A DNA stretch of 50,807 nucleotides from CASQEL01 sp036655975. Its GTDB lineage: Bacteria > Desulfobacterota > Desulfovibrionia > Desulfovibrionales > Desulfovibrionaceae. Below, one piece after another: positions 15,265-22,753 of the stretch; the stretch's first letter is position 1, and each line of letters starts with the position of its first letter. The translations under genes were made by a program, and so were the position numbers. The DNA lies in assembly GCA_036655975.1 (NCBI GenBank), contig JAVVPD010000004.1, positions 1-50,807 of the forward strand. Direction: 5' to 3'. The notes under the pieces are model-generated. The model saw nothing but the letters and a program-made list of their open reading frames with translations. It was not told the origin of the DNA and searched no databases.

Positions 15265-16733
15265 AAGTAACATTCGTCGCTACCCTGTGTCTGGTGAGTC
15301 TGCTGGGAGCTTGCTCCTTCGCGCCTACCTACAACCGTCCTGAAATGGACATACCCGCCGAATGGCGCAGTATCGACACCGGTACCGCCCCTTTGAGCAC
15401 AACATGGTGGGAGCGCTTTCAAGACCCCGTGCTCAACGCTATGATCACCGAAGCCCTGACCAATAATCAAGATCTTGCAGAAGCGCTGGCCAAAGTGGCT
15501 TCAGCGCAGGCCCAATTGGGCGTGGCAACCACGGCCCTCTTGCCAACTATTACCGGTACGGCGGATGCCCTGTCCAAAAGTGTGTCTGCCAAGGCACCCA
15601 ATGCCCCCACCTACAGCCACAGTCCCACAAGCCCCAACCGCTCTTTCACCCAATATGATGCGAGTATCGGTGCCTCGTGGGAGCTGGACTTGTGGGGTAA
15701 ATATCGAAACCAATACACAGCCTTAAGTGATTTCCTCTTGTCCACTTCCGTGGGCTATGAGGGCACCAAACTGATGGTTTCTGCCCAGACAGCCCAAGGC
15801 TATTTTACCTTGCGCGCTCTGGACATGCAGCTAGAAACAGCTCGGCGCACCCTCAAAACCCGTGAAGAAGCCTTGCTAATCTATGAAGTACGTTACACCC
15901 GTGGCGACATCACCGAGCTGAACTACCTGCAAGCCAAGAATGAAGTAGAAGTAGCCCGTGCCCAAGTGCACACCACCATCACGGGGCTGGATCAGGCCGA
16001 AGCTTCACTGGCGGTACTGATGGGCCGTTCCCCCCGCGATATCATGAATAAAGCCGTGGAGCGCGGTACCAGCGTGGCAGCAACGCCCGTGCTGCCCGTG
16101 CTGCCCGAGGGATTGCCTTCCCAATTGTTCACCCGCCGTCCAGACGTACGCAGTGCCGAATATATGCTCATGGCCTACAACGCCAATATCGGCGCAGTGC
16201 GGGCGGAATTTTTCCCCTCCATCTCGCTTACGGGCGCTCTTGGCACCATGAGTGCCAGTATGGGTAATCTGTTTATAGGCGGCCCCGCCGGCATGTGGAA
16301 TTACGGCGCACAGGCCACTATGCCCTTGATTGACTTTGGGCGCACTTGGTATCGAGTTAAAGACGCAGAAGCCCAAAAGCAAGGGGCCATTGCGGTGTAC
16401 CGCAAGACCGTGCAGACGGCTTTTAAAGATCTGCGCGTTGCCCTCACCCAACAGCGTGAAGCCGATTCCATTGTACGCAGCTATCAATTGCAAGTGGATA
16501 ATATGACGCGAGCCACCCAATTAGCGAGAATTCAATATGACAATGGCTATACTGACTATCTCACCGTGCTCGACTCTGAACGTCAGCTCTTTACTGCGGA
16601 AATGCAATTAGCCACTGCTTTGCGGGACAGACTCAACGCGGTGGTGGCCGTGTGTATGGCCTTGGGCGGCGGCTGGGAAGACGTGCAACCTGTAGTAGAG
16701 CAACCAAAAAATGAAAAAAACTTGGCCGAATAG
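15261..16733 (+). CDS. Efflux outer-membrane channel lipoprotein (OprM/NodT-like)
   Basis: 490 residues. It is the TolC-type trimeric outer-membrane duct of the tripartite pump. The signal peptide ends in LGAC (Cys18), and the family start FAPTYNRPEMDIPAEW follows. Two internally repeated halves are visible: the first with TTWWERFQDPVLNAMITEALTNNQDL and SWELDLWGKYRN, the second with RRPDVRSAEYMLMAYNANIGAVRAEFFPSISLTGALG and the late IQYDNGYTDYLTVLDSERQLF. Its start overlaps the pump stop by four bases, so the two are translationally coupled. Its own 3' end overlaps the next gene by 23 bases. Confidence 0.96.
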   Translation: MKVTFVATLCLVSLLGACSFAPTYNRPEMDIPAEWRSIDTGTAPLSTTWWERFQDPVLNAMITEALTNNQDLAEALAKVASAQAQLGVATTALLPTITGTADALSKSVSAKAPNAPTYSHSPTSPNRSFTQYDASIGASWELDLWGKYRNQYTALSDFLLSTSVGYEGTKLMVSAQTAQGYFTLRALDMQLETARRTLKTREEALLIYEVRYTRGDITELNYLQAKNEVEVARAQVHTTITGLDQAEASLAVLMGRSPRDIMNKAVERGTSVAATPVLPVLPEGLPSQLFTRRPDVRSAEYMLMAYNANIGAVRAEFFPSISLTGALGTMSASMGNLFIGGPAGMWNYGAQATMPLIDFGRTWYRVKDAEAQKQGAIAVYRKTVQTAFKDLRVALTQQREADSIVRSYQLQVDNMTRATQLARIQYDNGYTDYLTVLDSERQLFTAEMQLATALRDRLNAVVAVCMALGGGWEDVQPVVEQPKNEKNLAE

Positions 16734-17499
16734 CCCTCTGTGCACTGCTATTTTTACGGGGGAGGCGCAGCCTCCCCCCCACAATTCTACCGCAAAGGCG
16801 CGGCCCCACAGCAAGGGCTGCGCCTTTGCGGCAGGGCTGCGTTCTTGTGGCCTTGCCGTAGCACTCCTGGCTCTTGCCATGCTGTGCGCCCCTGCCTCCA
16901 GTGCGGCCGAAGCTAACGCGCCCCCCCCTGCCGCAAGCGCACGAAAGCTTCCGCTAAAAAACGCCCCCCCTAAAAAATCCGCTAAGAAATCCAAAACACC
17001 GCATGCAGACGTGTGGGCCTTCAGCTCGCAACAGCCTCGCCCCGTAGATCAAATCTGGACGCGCGGCATGGCCCCGCAGGCCCTGAAACAGGCCGCCGTG
17101 ACCGGACTTAAAAATAAAGCCTTAAAAAGCGAAATCAAAGCTCCCAGCGTGCCCACAGTGACCCCCCCGAATACTCTTCCCGCCACCGGCCTAGGCTCGC
17201 AAGAAAAACAGCTCTCTGGGGTACTTTTGAACAAAAATGCACGTATTCACGGCGATATAGAAAGTATGAGCAGTTCATGGCATAATTCCAGCTTTAAAAA
17301 TGACAAGCGTATCGATCAGGAGATTACTCGTCAGGAAACCAATGTCTACGGAGCTTACGCAGATATTGAAGCCTCCGAAGACCTCACCGTGCGCGCAGGC
17401 CCCGAAATCAGCCACACCCGCACCCAAAATTCTACGCAGCACAGTAACGCCGACTCCACCTCTTTGGGATTGGGATTACAACTTAAGTGGGGTTTTTAA
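16711..17499 (+). CDS. Exported protein of unknown function with a disrupted-looking N terminus
   Basis: 262 codons, not recognised. It starts MKKTWPNSPLCTAIF inside the end of the channel gene, without a Shine-Dalgarno sequence. Residues 16-48 (TGEAQPPPHNS... GCAFAAGLRSC) are encoded by two palindromes (separate entry). A hydrophobic signal-like stretch, LAVALLALAMLCAPASSAAEA, only comes at about 50-70. After it lies a Pro/Ala/Lys-rich linker (70-96), then residues 97-262, ending in alternating hydrophobic sequence SLGLGLQLKWGF whose terminal Phe looks like an outer-membrane beta-strand signal. No in-frame ATG, GTG or TTG lies between 16711 and the hydrophobic stretch, so a shorter start is not obvious. 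A strong terminator follows. It may be the last member of the efflux operon, or a gene hit by mobile palindromes. Moderately sure it is expressed; function unknown. Confidence 0.6.
   Translation: MKKTWPNSPLCTAIFTGEAQPPPHNSTAKARPHSKGCAFAAGLRSCGLAVALLALAMLCAPASSAAEANAPPPAASARKLPLKNAPPKKSAKKSKTPHADVWAFSSQQPRPVDQIWTRGMAPQALKQAAVTGLKNKALKSEIKAPSVPTVTPPNTLPATGLGSQEKQLSGVLLNKNARIHGDIESMSSSWHNSSFKNDKRIDQEITRQETNVYGAYADIEASEDLTVRAGPEISHTRTQNSTQHSNADSTSLGLGLQLKWGF
16758..16831. repeat. Two palindromes inside the 5' coding part of the exported-protein gene
   Basis: First: GGGGGAGGC-GCA-GCCTCCCCC (16758-16778), the same core as the intergenic hairpins near 1.2 and 3.7 kb. Second: perfect 12-base arms CCGCAAAGGCGC (16790-16801) and GCGCCTTTGCGG (16820-16831). 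They lie right after the stop of the channel gene, where an intergenic hairpin would be expected, yet the frame of the next gene reads through both. Confidence 0.85.
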
Positions 17500-17566
17500 A
17501 AAAAATCTTCTTTGTTCCTGATGTGCCTACTGTTCACAACTATGATAACTCATGAAATTTATTATT

Positions 17567-17617
17567 AAAAAAGGCTTCCCTTGCATGCTATCAGCGCATG
17601 AGAGGGAAGCCTTTTTT
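17567..17617. terminator. Strong bidirectional intrinsic terminator
   Basis: Perfect 15-base arms AAAAAAGGCTTCCCT / AGGGAAGCCTTTTTT (17567-17581 and 17603-17617) with further pairing in the loop. It lies between the convergent exported-protein gene and the chemoreceptor gene and has a T-run on both strands. Confidence 0.95.
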
Positions 17618-17650
17618 ACACCGTAAACAGTGAGAGTTCTTTAAAGCATT

Positions 17651-19678
17651 TTAGCCTTTTTTCATATTTTCAATCAAGGTATGGAGCACTTGGGCTTGTG
17701 CGCTGAGTTCGGCAACCGCTTGGGCCGCTTCCCGCATGTTGGCGCTGTTTTCAGCAGCAATGGTATTAATGCCCGTCATGGAGTGGGTAATATGTTCGCT
17801 CGTGGCTGATTGTTCCTCACTGGCGGTGGCAATAGCGTCCACTTGTCCGGCGGCATTTTCCACCAAGCTGACGATTTCTCGCAAGGCCTCACCGGATTCC
17901 GCAGCTTCCGCGGTTGTTTTACCAATATTTTCTACGGTCAGATCCACTTGCTTCATACTCTGCTGGGCACTGCCCGAAATGGCGGCAATGGCTTTGGCAA
18001 CGTCTGTGGTGGAGTTCATGGTTTTTTCTGCCAATTTCCGCACTTCGTCGGCCACCACGGCAAAGCCGCGTCCTGCTTCACCAGCGCGGGCCGCTTCAAT
18101 GGCGGCATTCAGCGCCAACAGGTTAGTTTGATCGGCGATGTCGGAAATAACACCCATAATTTCTTGAATAGATTGTACATTAGCGTGTAATTGGGACATA
18201 TCTGACTTCATGGTCAGGGCATCTTTTTCCACGTCCCCGATCCGATCCACCACTTTGTGCACGGTTTTTGCGCCGTTTTCGGCCTTTTCGCGCGTAGACT
18301 GCGTAAGTGTGGCGGCAGTATTGGCATTTTTTGCCACTTCCAACACGGTGTTATTCATTTGTTCCATAGCTGCGGCGGTTTCTGCCACGCGCTGGGCCTG
18401 TGTTTCTGACCCCTTATCGGCATCCTGAATATGACGCAATAATTGGGTGGTCACGTTATTCACAATGGTGACCACTTCTTCCAATTGTTCAGCCGCAGCC
18501 AGCATCCCTTCCTGACGAGCGCTTTCAGCGGCTTGCTGCGCCATGCGGGCCTCATTCATGGCCTGCTCAGCCTCCTGCCCCTTGGCTTTAGCTTCGCGGG
18601 ACTGGTCAAGCGCTTCATGGATTTTTACTTTGAGATTTTCAAGCATATCCCGCAGCGCCGTTGCCAAGGTGCCCACTTCATCTTGGGTGTGCACATCCAA
18701 ACGCGCGTCCAGATCGCCCCCAGCCACGGCCACAGCAAAATTTGTACTCTTCTTAATGGGGGAGCTGATAGTCCGCCCCATGACAATGGAGAGACTGCCA
18801 AAGAACACCACCACCACAACCCCCATGCAGGCAGTCTTATAGATGGCATCGTTCTGCACTTCTATCAGGCTCTTTAGCGGCGAGCCAATAAACCACATTC
18901 CCACAACCTTACCCGCAGGATTAATAATAGGCCAGTAGGCTGTTTTATATTCATTGCCTTGAATCAGGGTATTGGTCAAAAATATCTTGCCGTCCTGCAA
19001 AACATTTTTGACCACTTGCGGATCAGTGGTCTTGGTTCCGATAATGCGCTTACCATTATCCAAAATGGTGGTCATAACTCTGGTGTCACCCTTAAAAATG
19101 GTCACTTCGTGCCCAGTGGTTTTTTTTAGTCTGTCCACCAAGGTATCTTTGACTAACGAGGTGCCAATACCCACGGTACCGATGTTTTCCCCATTCTTCA
19201 TAATGGGGGCACCAGCGCGGATGGTAAAGGGGATTTCCGTGCCGGAAACAATGCCCACGGTGATCTTGCCTTGGCGGGCGGCGACGACGGTTTCCTGATT
19301 ATTTACCTCATCGTTAATTTTTTTGGTATGCCCGCGCCCGACAACCTTCCCCATATTGTCGGTGACGGTAAGAAAGTCAGAACCGCTGTTCTGCATAAAA
19401 ACTTTGCCCAGCTCTTGCACAGCGGCATGGTCACGTCTGGCTACGGCATCGGCCAGTTCCGCATTTTGTCCGATAAACCGTGCTTCTTCAGCAAATTTCT
19501 TTTCTAGGGCTTTTTCCTGTTCAGAAACCATAACTTGCATTTTTTCAATGGACTGCCCCACTACCCCCTGAAAGGGAACATCATATAAATATTTTGCCAT
19601 GAAGAGTGTAATAAAACACGCAGAACCTACCGCTATAACCATAGCGCCCGCAATTTTTACAGCAATGGATACACGCAT
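17651..19678 (-). CDS. Methyl-accepting chemotaxis protein with a single-Cache-type sensor
   Basis: 675 residues. TM1 is about 5-28, the periplasmic sensor about 30-275 (NSGSDFLTVTDNMGKVVGRGH, then GAPIMKNGENIGTVGIGTSL, a Cache signature), TM2 about 281-301, HAMP about 302-355, an adaptation coiled coil, and the hairpin tip IADQTNLLALNAAIEAARAGEAGRG that contacts CheA and CheW. No C-terminal CheR-tethering pentapeptide is present. An ATG five codons upstream exists, but the MRVSIAVKI start has GGGAG 8 bases before it. It is monocistronic, bounded by a sigma-28-type promoter and a strong terminator. No che genes are nearby. Ligand unknown, probably a small organic acid or similar. Confidence 0.95.
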   Translation of the reverse strand: MRVSIAVKIAGAMVIAVGSACFITLFMAKYLYDVPFQGVVGQSIEKMQVMVSEQEKALEKKFAEEARFIGQNAELADAVARRDHAAVQELGKVFMQNSGSDFLTVTDNMGKVVGRGHTKKINDEVNNQETVVAARQGKITVGIVSGTEIPFTIRAGAPIMKNGENIGTVGIGTSLVKDTLVDRLKKTTGHEVTIFKGDTRVMTTILDNGKRIIGTKTTDPQVVKNVLQDGKIFLTNTLIQGNEYKTAYWPIINPAGKVVGMWFIGSPLKSLIEVQNDAIYKTACMGVVVVVFFGSLSIVMGRTISSPIKKSTNFAVAVAGGDLDARLDVHTQDEVGTLATALRDMLENLKVKIHEALDQSREAKAKGQEAEQAMNEARMAQQAAESARQEGMLAAAEQLEEVVTIVNNVTTQLLRHIQDADKGSETQAQRVAETAAAMEQMNNTVLEVAKNANTAATLTQSTREKAENGAKTVHKVVDRIGDVEKDALTMKSDMSQLHANVQSIQEIMGVISDIADQTNLLALNAAIEAARAGEAGRGFAVVADEVRKLAEKTMNSTTDVAKAIAAISGSAQQSMKQVDLTVENIGKTTAEAAESGEALREIVSLVENAAGQVDAIATASEEQSATSEHITHSMTGINTIAAENSANMREAAQAVAELSAQAQVLHTLIENMKKG

Positions 19679-19739
19679 TATGTTTACTCCCATTCTTAAT
19701 AATAAATCTGTTCTTCCCTACGCCACGGATTATCACATC

Positions 19740-19766
19740 TCATCGGAACATGCGAAAAAAACTTAA
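19740..19766 (-). promoter_or_regulatory. Sigma-28 (FliA) type promoter for the chemoreceptor gene
   Basis: On the minus strand TTAAGTTT-N11-TCCGATGA matches the FliA consensus TAAAGTTT-N11-GCCGATAA at 7 of 8 and 6 of 8 positions with the exact spacing. The predicted start is about 55 bases before the start codon. This fits a late-class motility gene. Confidence 0.75.
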
Positions 19767-19836
19767 GTGACACAAATCATATTTATCCTATAAACGATAT
19801 TTTTCCGTATATCAACACAAAATAGTAGGTGTTAGG

Positions 19837-19857
19837 ATAGTATATAGATACTATATA
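19837..19857. promoter_or_regulatory. AT-rich palindrome in the MCP-DsbA intergenic region
   Basis: Overlapping symmetric elements ATAGTAT-ATAG-ATACTAT (19837-19854) and TATATAG-ATA-CTATATA (19841-19857). It lies about 75 bases upstream of the sigma-28 promoter, on the far side from the gene. It could be an operator or simply AT-rich DNA. It is part of the 302-base stretch 19679-19980, which otherwise holds the promoter and the two hairpins listed separately. Confidence 0.3.
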
Positions 19858-19896
19858 TTCCCAAGGGACAACTCTATAACAAGCCATTTTTGCTAC

Positions 19897-19942
19897 AAAA
19901 AAAGCCGATGCTTTCTCTATACTACAGAGTTTAGCACCGGCT
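19897..19942 (-). terminator. Intrinsic terminator of the receiver-DsbA operon
   Basis: On the minus strand AGCCGGTGCT...AGCATCGGCT (one G-U pair), with an inner CTCT/AGAG stem, is followed by TTTTTTT. It lies about 40 bases past the DsbA-like gene. Confidence 0.85.
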
Positions 19943-19951
19943 CGTTAGAGT

Positions 19952-19980
19952 CGTCTTACACGACTTTTCCGTGTAAGACG
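19952..19980. repeat. Perfect hairpin touching the DsbA-like stop codon
   Basis: 11-base arms CGTCTTACACG / CGTGTAAGACG with a 7-base loop, directly adjacent to the TAG stop. No U-run follows; the real terminator lies further on. It may protect the 3' end of the mRNA. Confidence 0.6.
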
Positions 19981-20775
19981 CTATTTTTTATTCTTTTCAT
20001 CCATGGCCATATCCACGGCACTTTTAAACAAATCAAGCGGCAAAGCCCCCCGGATGACCAAATCATTCACCAAAAAATACGGAGTCCCTTCAATGCCAAG
20101 CTTCTGCGCTTCGGCCATATCTTCGTCGAGCAAGGCCTTAGTTTTTTTGCTGCGAACATCTGAAGCAAGCTTTTGCATGTTTAAGCCCACCTGCTCTGCG
20201 CTGACCTTGATAAATTTGTCGCCTTCTGTAACCAATTTTTCGCGCTGGTCAAACAAAATTTTATACAAATCCCAGGCTTTGTCCGAGCCTTGTTCATTGG
20301 CAGCAACAAAATATTCGGCGGCAGTACGGGCAGCCCCGTCCTTACCGAGGGGCATGTGTTTGAAGACAAAACGCACTTTTTTACCATAATCGGATAAAAT
20401 GCGTTCAACGGTTGCCGCCCCTTGCTGGCAATACGGGCAGGTAAAATCAGAAAAGGCGATGATGGTGACAGGCGCATTGGCCTCACCACGCACGGCCCGA
20501 CCCGAAATTTTCACCTTCTTGGCTTGCTTGGCATCTTCACGCCACTGCGCCTGCAAAGCCCGCTGCCGGCGCACGGTAGAGCCTTGTTGGGCAATATCCA
20601 AAACTGATTCACTGTTTTTACGCAGCACATCCAGCACCAGTTCCGGATTCTTATTCAAAGCTTCACGCAGCATATGCGTCAAATTTTCGTCGGTAACTGT
20701 TTGGGCCGCACTGGCGGGTACCGCCATGCACAAAATAAGAGCCAGTGTTATGCCTATGTTTTGTATCTGCAACAT
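19981..20775 (-). CDS. DsbA-family thiol-disulfide oxidoreductase (periplasmic)
   Basis: 264 residues. A signal peptide spans 1-24 (MLQIQNIGITLALILCMAVPASA|A). A helical segment 25-90 follows (LTHMLREALNKNPELVLDVLRKNSESVLDIAQQ), of the kind seen in Com1/BdbD-like proteins, then the thioredoxin fold with active site FTCPYC (C113, C116) and the cis-proline loop GIEGTPYFLVN. It probably makes or isomerises disulfides in exported proteins. The CPYC centre resembles DsbG/BdbD-type rather than the CPHC of DsbA. The frame is open further upstream, but that would overlap the receiver gene; the chosen ATG lies after AGGAG with a spacing of about 10. It follows the receiver gene by 13 bases. No DsbB is nearby. 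Confidence 0.92.
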   Translation of the reverse strand: MLQIQNIGITLALILCMAVPASAAQTVTDENLTHMLREALNKNPELVLDVLRKNSESVLDIAQQGSTVRRQRALQAQWREDAKQAKKVKISGRAVRGEANAPVTIIAFSDFTCPYCQQGAATVERILSDYGKKVRFVFKHMPLGKDGAARTAAEYFVAANEQGSDKAWDLYKILFDQREKLVTEGDKFIKVSAEQVGLNMQKLASDVRSKKTKALLDEDMAEAQKLGIEGTPYFLVNDLVIRGALPLDLFKSAVDMAMDEKNKK

Positions 20776-20788
20776 GCGCTGTCTACTC

Positions 20789-21178
20789 CTAGATATTTTT
20801 TTCGAGTCGGGTTTGGGTTGCTGCATCTTCAATTTTAAACAATAATTCGTCAAAATCCACAGGCTTCATTAAATATCCAAAGGCTCCCCCTTGCATGGCT
20901 TCCACCGCCGCTTGCATATCGGCATGGCCCGACAATAAAATAACCGGTACTTGCGGATAGTGCTGCCGCACCTGACCAAGAGCAGCCATGCCTCCCATGC
21001 CCGGCATTTTTACATCCATAATCACCACATCAAAAACATGCTTTTGCATAAGTTCCAAAGCACTTTCACCGCAATAGGCAAACAGACATTCATACCCACG
21101 ATGGCTCAAGCGCCGCTGCAACAAGGCAGTAACCTCAACTTCATCATCCACGAGTAGCACACACTTTGTTTCTGACAT
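20789..21178 (-). CDS. Single-domain response regulator (receiver only)
   Basis: 129 residues. Acidic pocket D11-D12-E13, phospho-acceptor D55 in VVIMDVKMPGMGG, the Ser of VILLSGHAD in place of Thr, and Lys in YLMKPVD. It is a CheY-like domain without an output domain and is similar in style to the receiver at 7.5-7.8 kb (both have L-[ST]-G-H-A). TTGGAG precedes the ATG. The frame extends 47 codons upstream but with no family similarity. No kinase is adjacent, so it is an orphan that may serve a kinase elsewhere. It is cotranscribed with the DsbA-like gene, a pairing with no obvious functional link. Confidence 0.9.
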   Translation of the reverse strand: MSETKCVLLVDDEVEVTALLQRRLSHRGYECLFAYCGESALELMQKHVFDVVIMDVKMPGMGGMAALGQVRQHYPQVPVILLSGHADMQAAVEAMQGGAFGYLMKPVDFDELLFKIEDAATQTRLEKNI

Positions 21179-21339
21179 ATTTAGCTCCAAGCAAAGAGGT
21201 ATCCGACAAAAGCACTTTGCGTATGATGTGGCATTTGTCGGGTTAAAATAGACTTTTTGTGGGGTCATAGCAAGAGCTCCCGCATGCCGCATGTTGTACG
21301 GCTGCAAGCTATTATGCACGGTACTTTCACTACTTTACC

Positions 21340-21368
21340 TTGACGGCGCGACGGCCTTGCACTAAAAC
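21340..21368 (+). promoter_or_regulatory. Candidate promoter of parA
   Basis: TTGACG (21340-21345), 17-base spacer, TAAAAC (21363-21368). The predicted start is about 21375, so the parS site at 21388-21403 would lie at about +14 to +29 in the leader. Confidence 0.6.
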
Positions 21369-21387
21369 TAGGCTTACAAAAACTTTA

Positions 21388-21403
21388 TGTTTCATGTGAA
21401 ACA
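21388..21403. promoter_or_regulatory. parS centromere-like site in the parA leader
   Basis: TGTTTCATGTGAAACA differs from the conserved bacterial parS TGTTTCACGTGAAACA at one central base. It lies between the parA promoter and its ribosome-binding site. parS sites are ParB loading sites used in chromosome segregation; bound ParB here could also repress parA. Confidence 0.9.
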
Positions 21404-21431
21404 TTATGGGTACAATTTGAAGGAGCAAACC

Positions 21432-22214
21432 GTGGCGCGAATTATTGCCATTGCCAATCAAAAAGGCGGCGTGGGTAAAACCACCACAGCCATTAACCTT
21501 TCGGCCTCTCTTGCTATTATGGAAAAAAAAGTTTTGCTGGTGGACTGTGACCCCCAAGCAAACAGTACCAGCGGTCTTGGTATTAATCAGGAAGACCTGC
21601 AAGGCAATATTTACACCGCCTTTTATTCTCCAGAAAAAGTGGCAACGGTTATTATCCCCACCAACGGCCCCTACCTGTCTCTTTTACCCGCCTCCACCGA
21701 CTTGGTGGCTGTGGAACTGGAACTGGTAGACAAAATGGCCCGCGAATATTTTTTGGCCGAAGCCCTCAAAACGGTGCAACAGGACTATGAATATATCATT
21801 ATTGACTGCCCGCCTTCACTAGGGCTTATTACCCTTAACGCACTGTGTGCCGCCAAAGAACTCCTTATTCCCTTACAGTGCGAATTTTTTGCCCTTGAAG
21901 GCATTGTAAAACTCCTGCAAACCTATGAGCAGATCAAGCGCCGCCTCAACCCGAATATTTCCCTGTTGGGCGTGGTATTAACCATGTACGATATTCGCAA
22001 TAAATTAACCCGCGAAGTAAAAAATGAAGTCCGCCGCTGCTTCCCCGATCACCTCTTTGAAACGGTGATCCCCCGCAATGTGCGTTTGTCAGAAGCCCCC
22101 AGCCACGGCAAATCGATTATTCACTACGACATAAAATCTAAAGGGGCCGAAGCCTACCTTGGCCTTGCCAAGGAAGTTGTCCTTCGCCGCCCCAGTCGAA
22201 AAGAAATTATCTGA
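21432..22214 (+). CDS. parA: Chromosome partitioning ATPase ParA (Soj)
   Basis: 260 residues. It is a Walker-type ATPase that binds DNA nonspecifically as an ATP dimer and, with ParB-parS, separates chromosome origins. The deviant Walker A loop is KGGVGKTTT with the signature lysine K11 and K16; then VDCDPQANSTSGLG, the Walker B strand IIIDCPPSLG, and the late LTREVKNEVRRCF and IPRNVRLSEAPSHGKSI blocks. The start is the GTG at 21432, 6 bases after AAGGAG. An ATG 45 bases upstream is in frame but falls in the parS site and is rejected. It is separated from parB by a minus-strand gene, so parA and parB are not a simple operon. Confidence 0.97.
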   Translation: MARIIAIANQKGGVGKTTTAINLSASLAIMEKKVLLVDCDPQANSTSGLGINQEDLQGNIYTAFYSPEKVATVIIPTNGPYLSLLPASTDLVAVELELVDKMAREYFLAEALKTVQQDYEYIIIDCPPSLGLITLNALCAAKELLIPLQCEFFALEGIVKLLQTYEQIKRRLNPNISLLGVVLTMYDIRNKLTREVKNEVRRCFPDHLFETVIPRNVRLSEAPSHGKSIIHYDIKSKGAEAYLGLAKEVVLRRPSRKEII

Positions 22215-22226
22215 TACGCACAGGCT

Positions 22227-22643
22227 CTAGCGTGAACTGGGGGTCACGGGGCTGACTTCAAAAGTTACATGATCTTTAAAATGTTTTTTCCGCACCGTGC
22301 TGCCACAGTGCTTGCATTTGAAGACTAAAAGGCCTGCAAAATTGGCATTGGTGAGATGAAAAGGATGCCTCGGATCTTGCTCCCAATCCATGGTTGCCGT
22401 CCCGCAATGCTCGCAACGTACATCGGGAGCGTAAGGATATTTGAAGTCCCAGTATTTTTTTAGCTCGTCCACAGCTTCCAGAGGCTCAGGACGGGAATAG
22501 GGATTATCCGCAATGTGCAGGGCCTGTTCAGCCGCAAGCACCCGACTTTTAACCCGCGCCCACAAAGCTGCGGACAATTGCACAGAGACAAGTTCCCCCT
22601 GCGCGTCAGTGTTATACGCAATATGGTTCGACAATTCAGACAT
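22227..22643 (-). CDS. Zinc-ribbon protein of unknown function between parA and parB
   Basis: 138 residues, not recognised. The C-terminal half has CEHC (C77, C80) and CKHC (C110, C113), a four-Cys zinc ribbon; the N-terminal half is mostly helical (ALWARVKSRVLAAEQALHIA). A strong GAGGAGG ribosome-binding site precedes the ATG, and the stop lies 12 bases from the parA stop on the other strand, so the gene is real and convergent with parA. It is divergent from parB and shares its promoter region. A zinc ribbon can bind nucleic acid or protein; a part in segregation or replication is only suggested by position. Confidence 0.85.
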   Translation of the reverse strand: MSELSNHIAYNTDAQGELVSVQLSAALWARVKSRVLAAEQALHIADNPYSRPEPLEAVDELKKYWDFKYPYAPDVRCEHCGTATMDWEQDPRHPFHLTNANFAGLLVFKCKHCGSTVRKKHFKDHVTFEVSPVTPSSR

Positions 22644-22668
22644 AAAGCCTCCTCTTATTTACAAGAAC

Positions 22669-22698
22669 TTTTGCTGCACAATGCAGTAAAAGTAAAAT
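22669..22698 (+). promoter_or_regulatory. parB promoter with an overlapping palindrome
   Basis: TTGCTG (22671-22676), 16-base spacer, TAAAAT (22693-22698; 5 of 6). A palindrome TTTTGCTGCA-CAA-TGCAGTAAAA (22669-22691, one mismatched pair) covers the -35 and spacer and also lies just upstream of the divergent zinc-ribbon gene. It could be a shared operator. Confidence 0.5.
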
Positions 22699-22753
22699 TA
22701 CCAACGAAGTATCGGGCCTGTCCGCCATGGCCCCTCTAAAAAGGAAAAACACT

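Noticed and set aside
21387..21431. ATG at 21387 as the parA start
   Set aside because: It lies inside the parS palindrome, lacks a ribosome-binding site and adds residues not seen in the family; the GTG at 21432 has AAGGAG.
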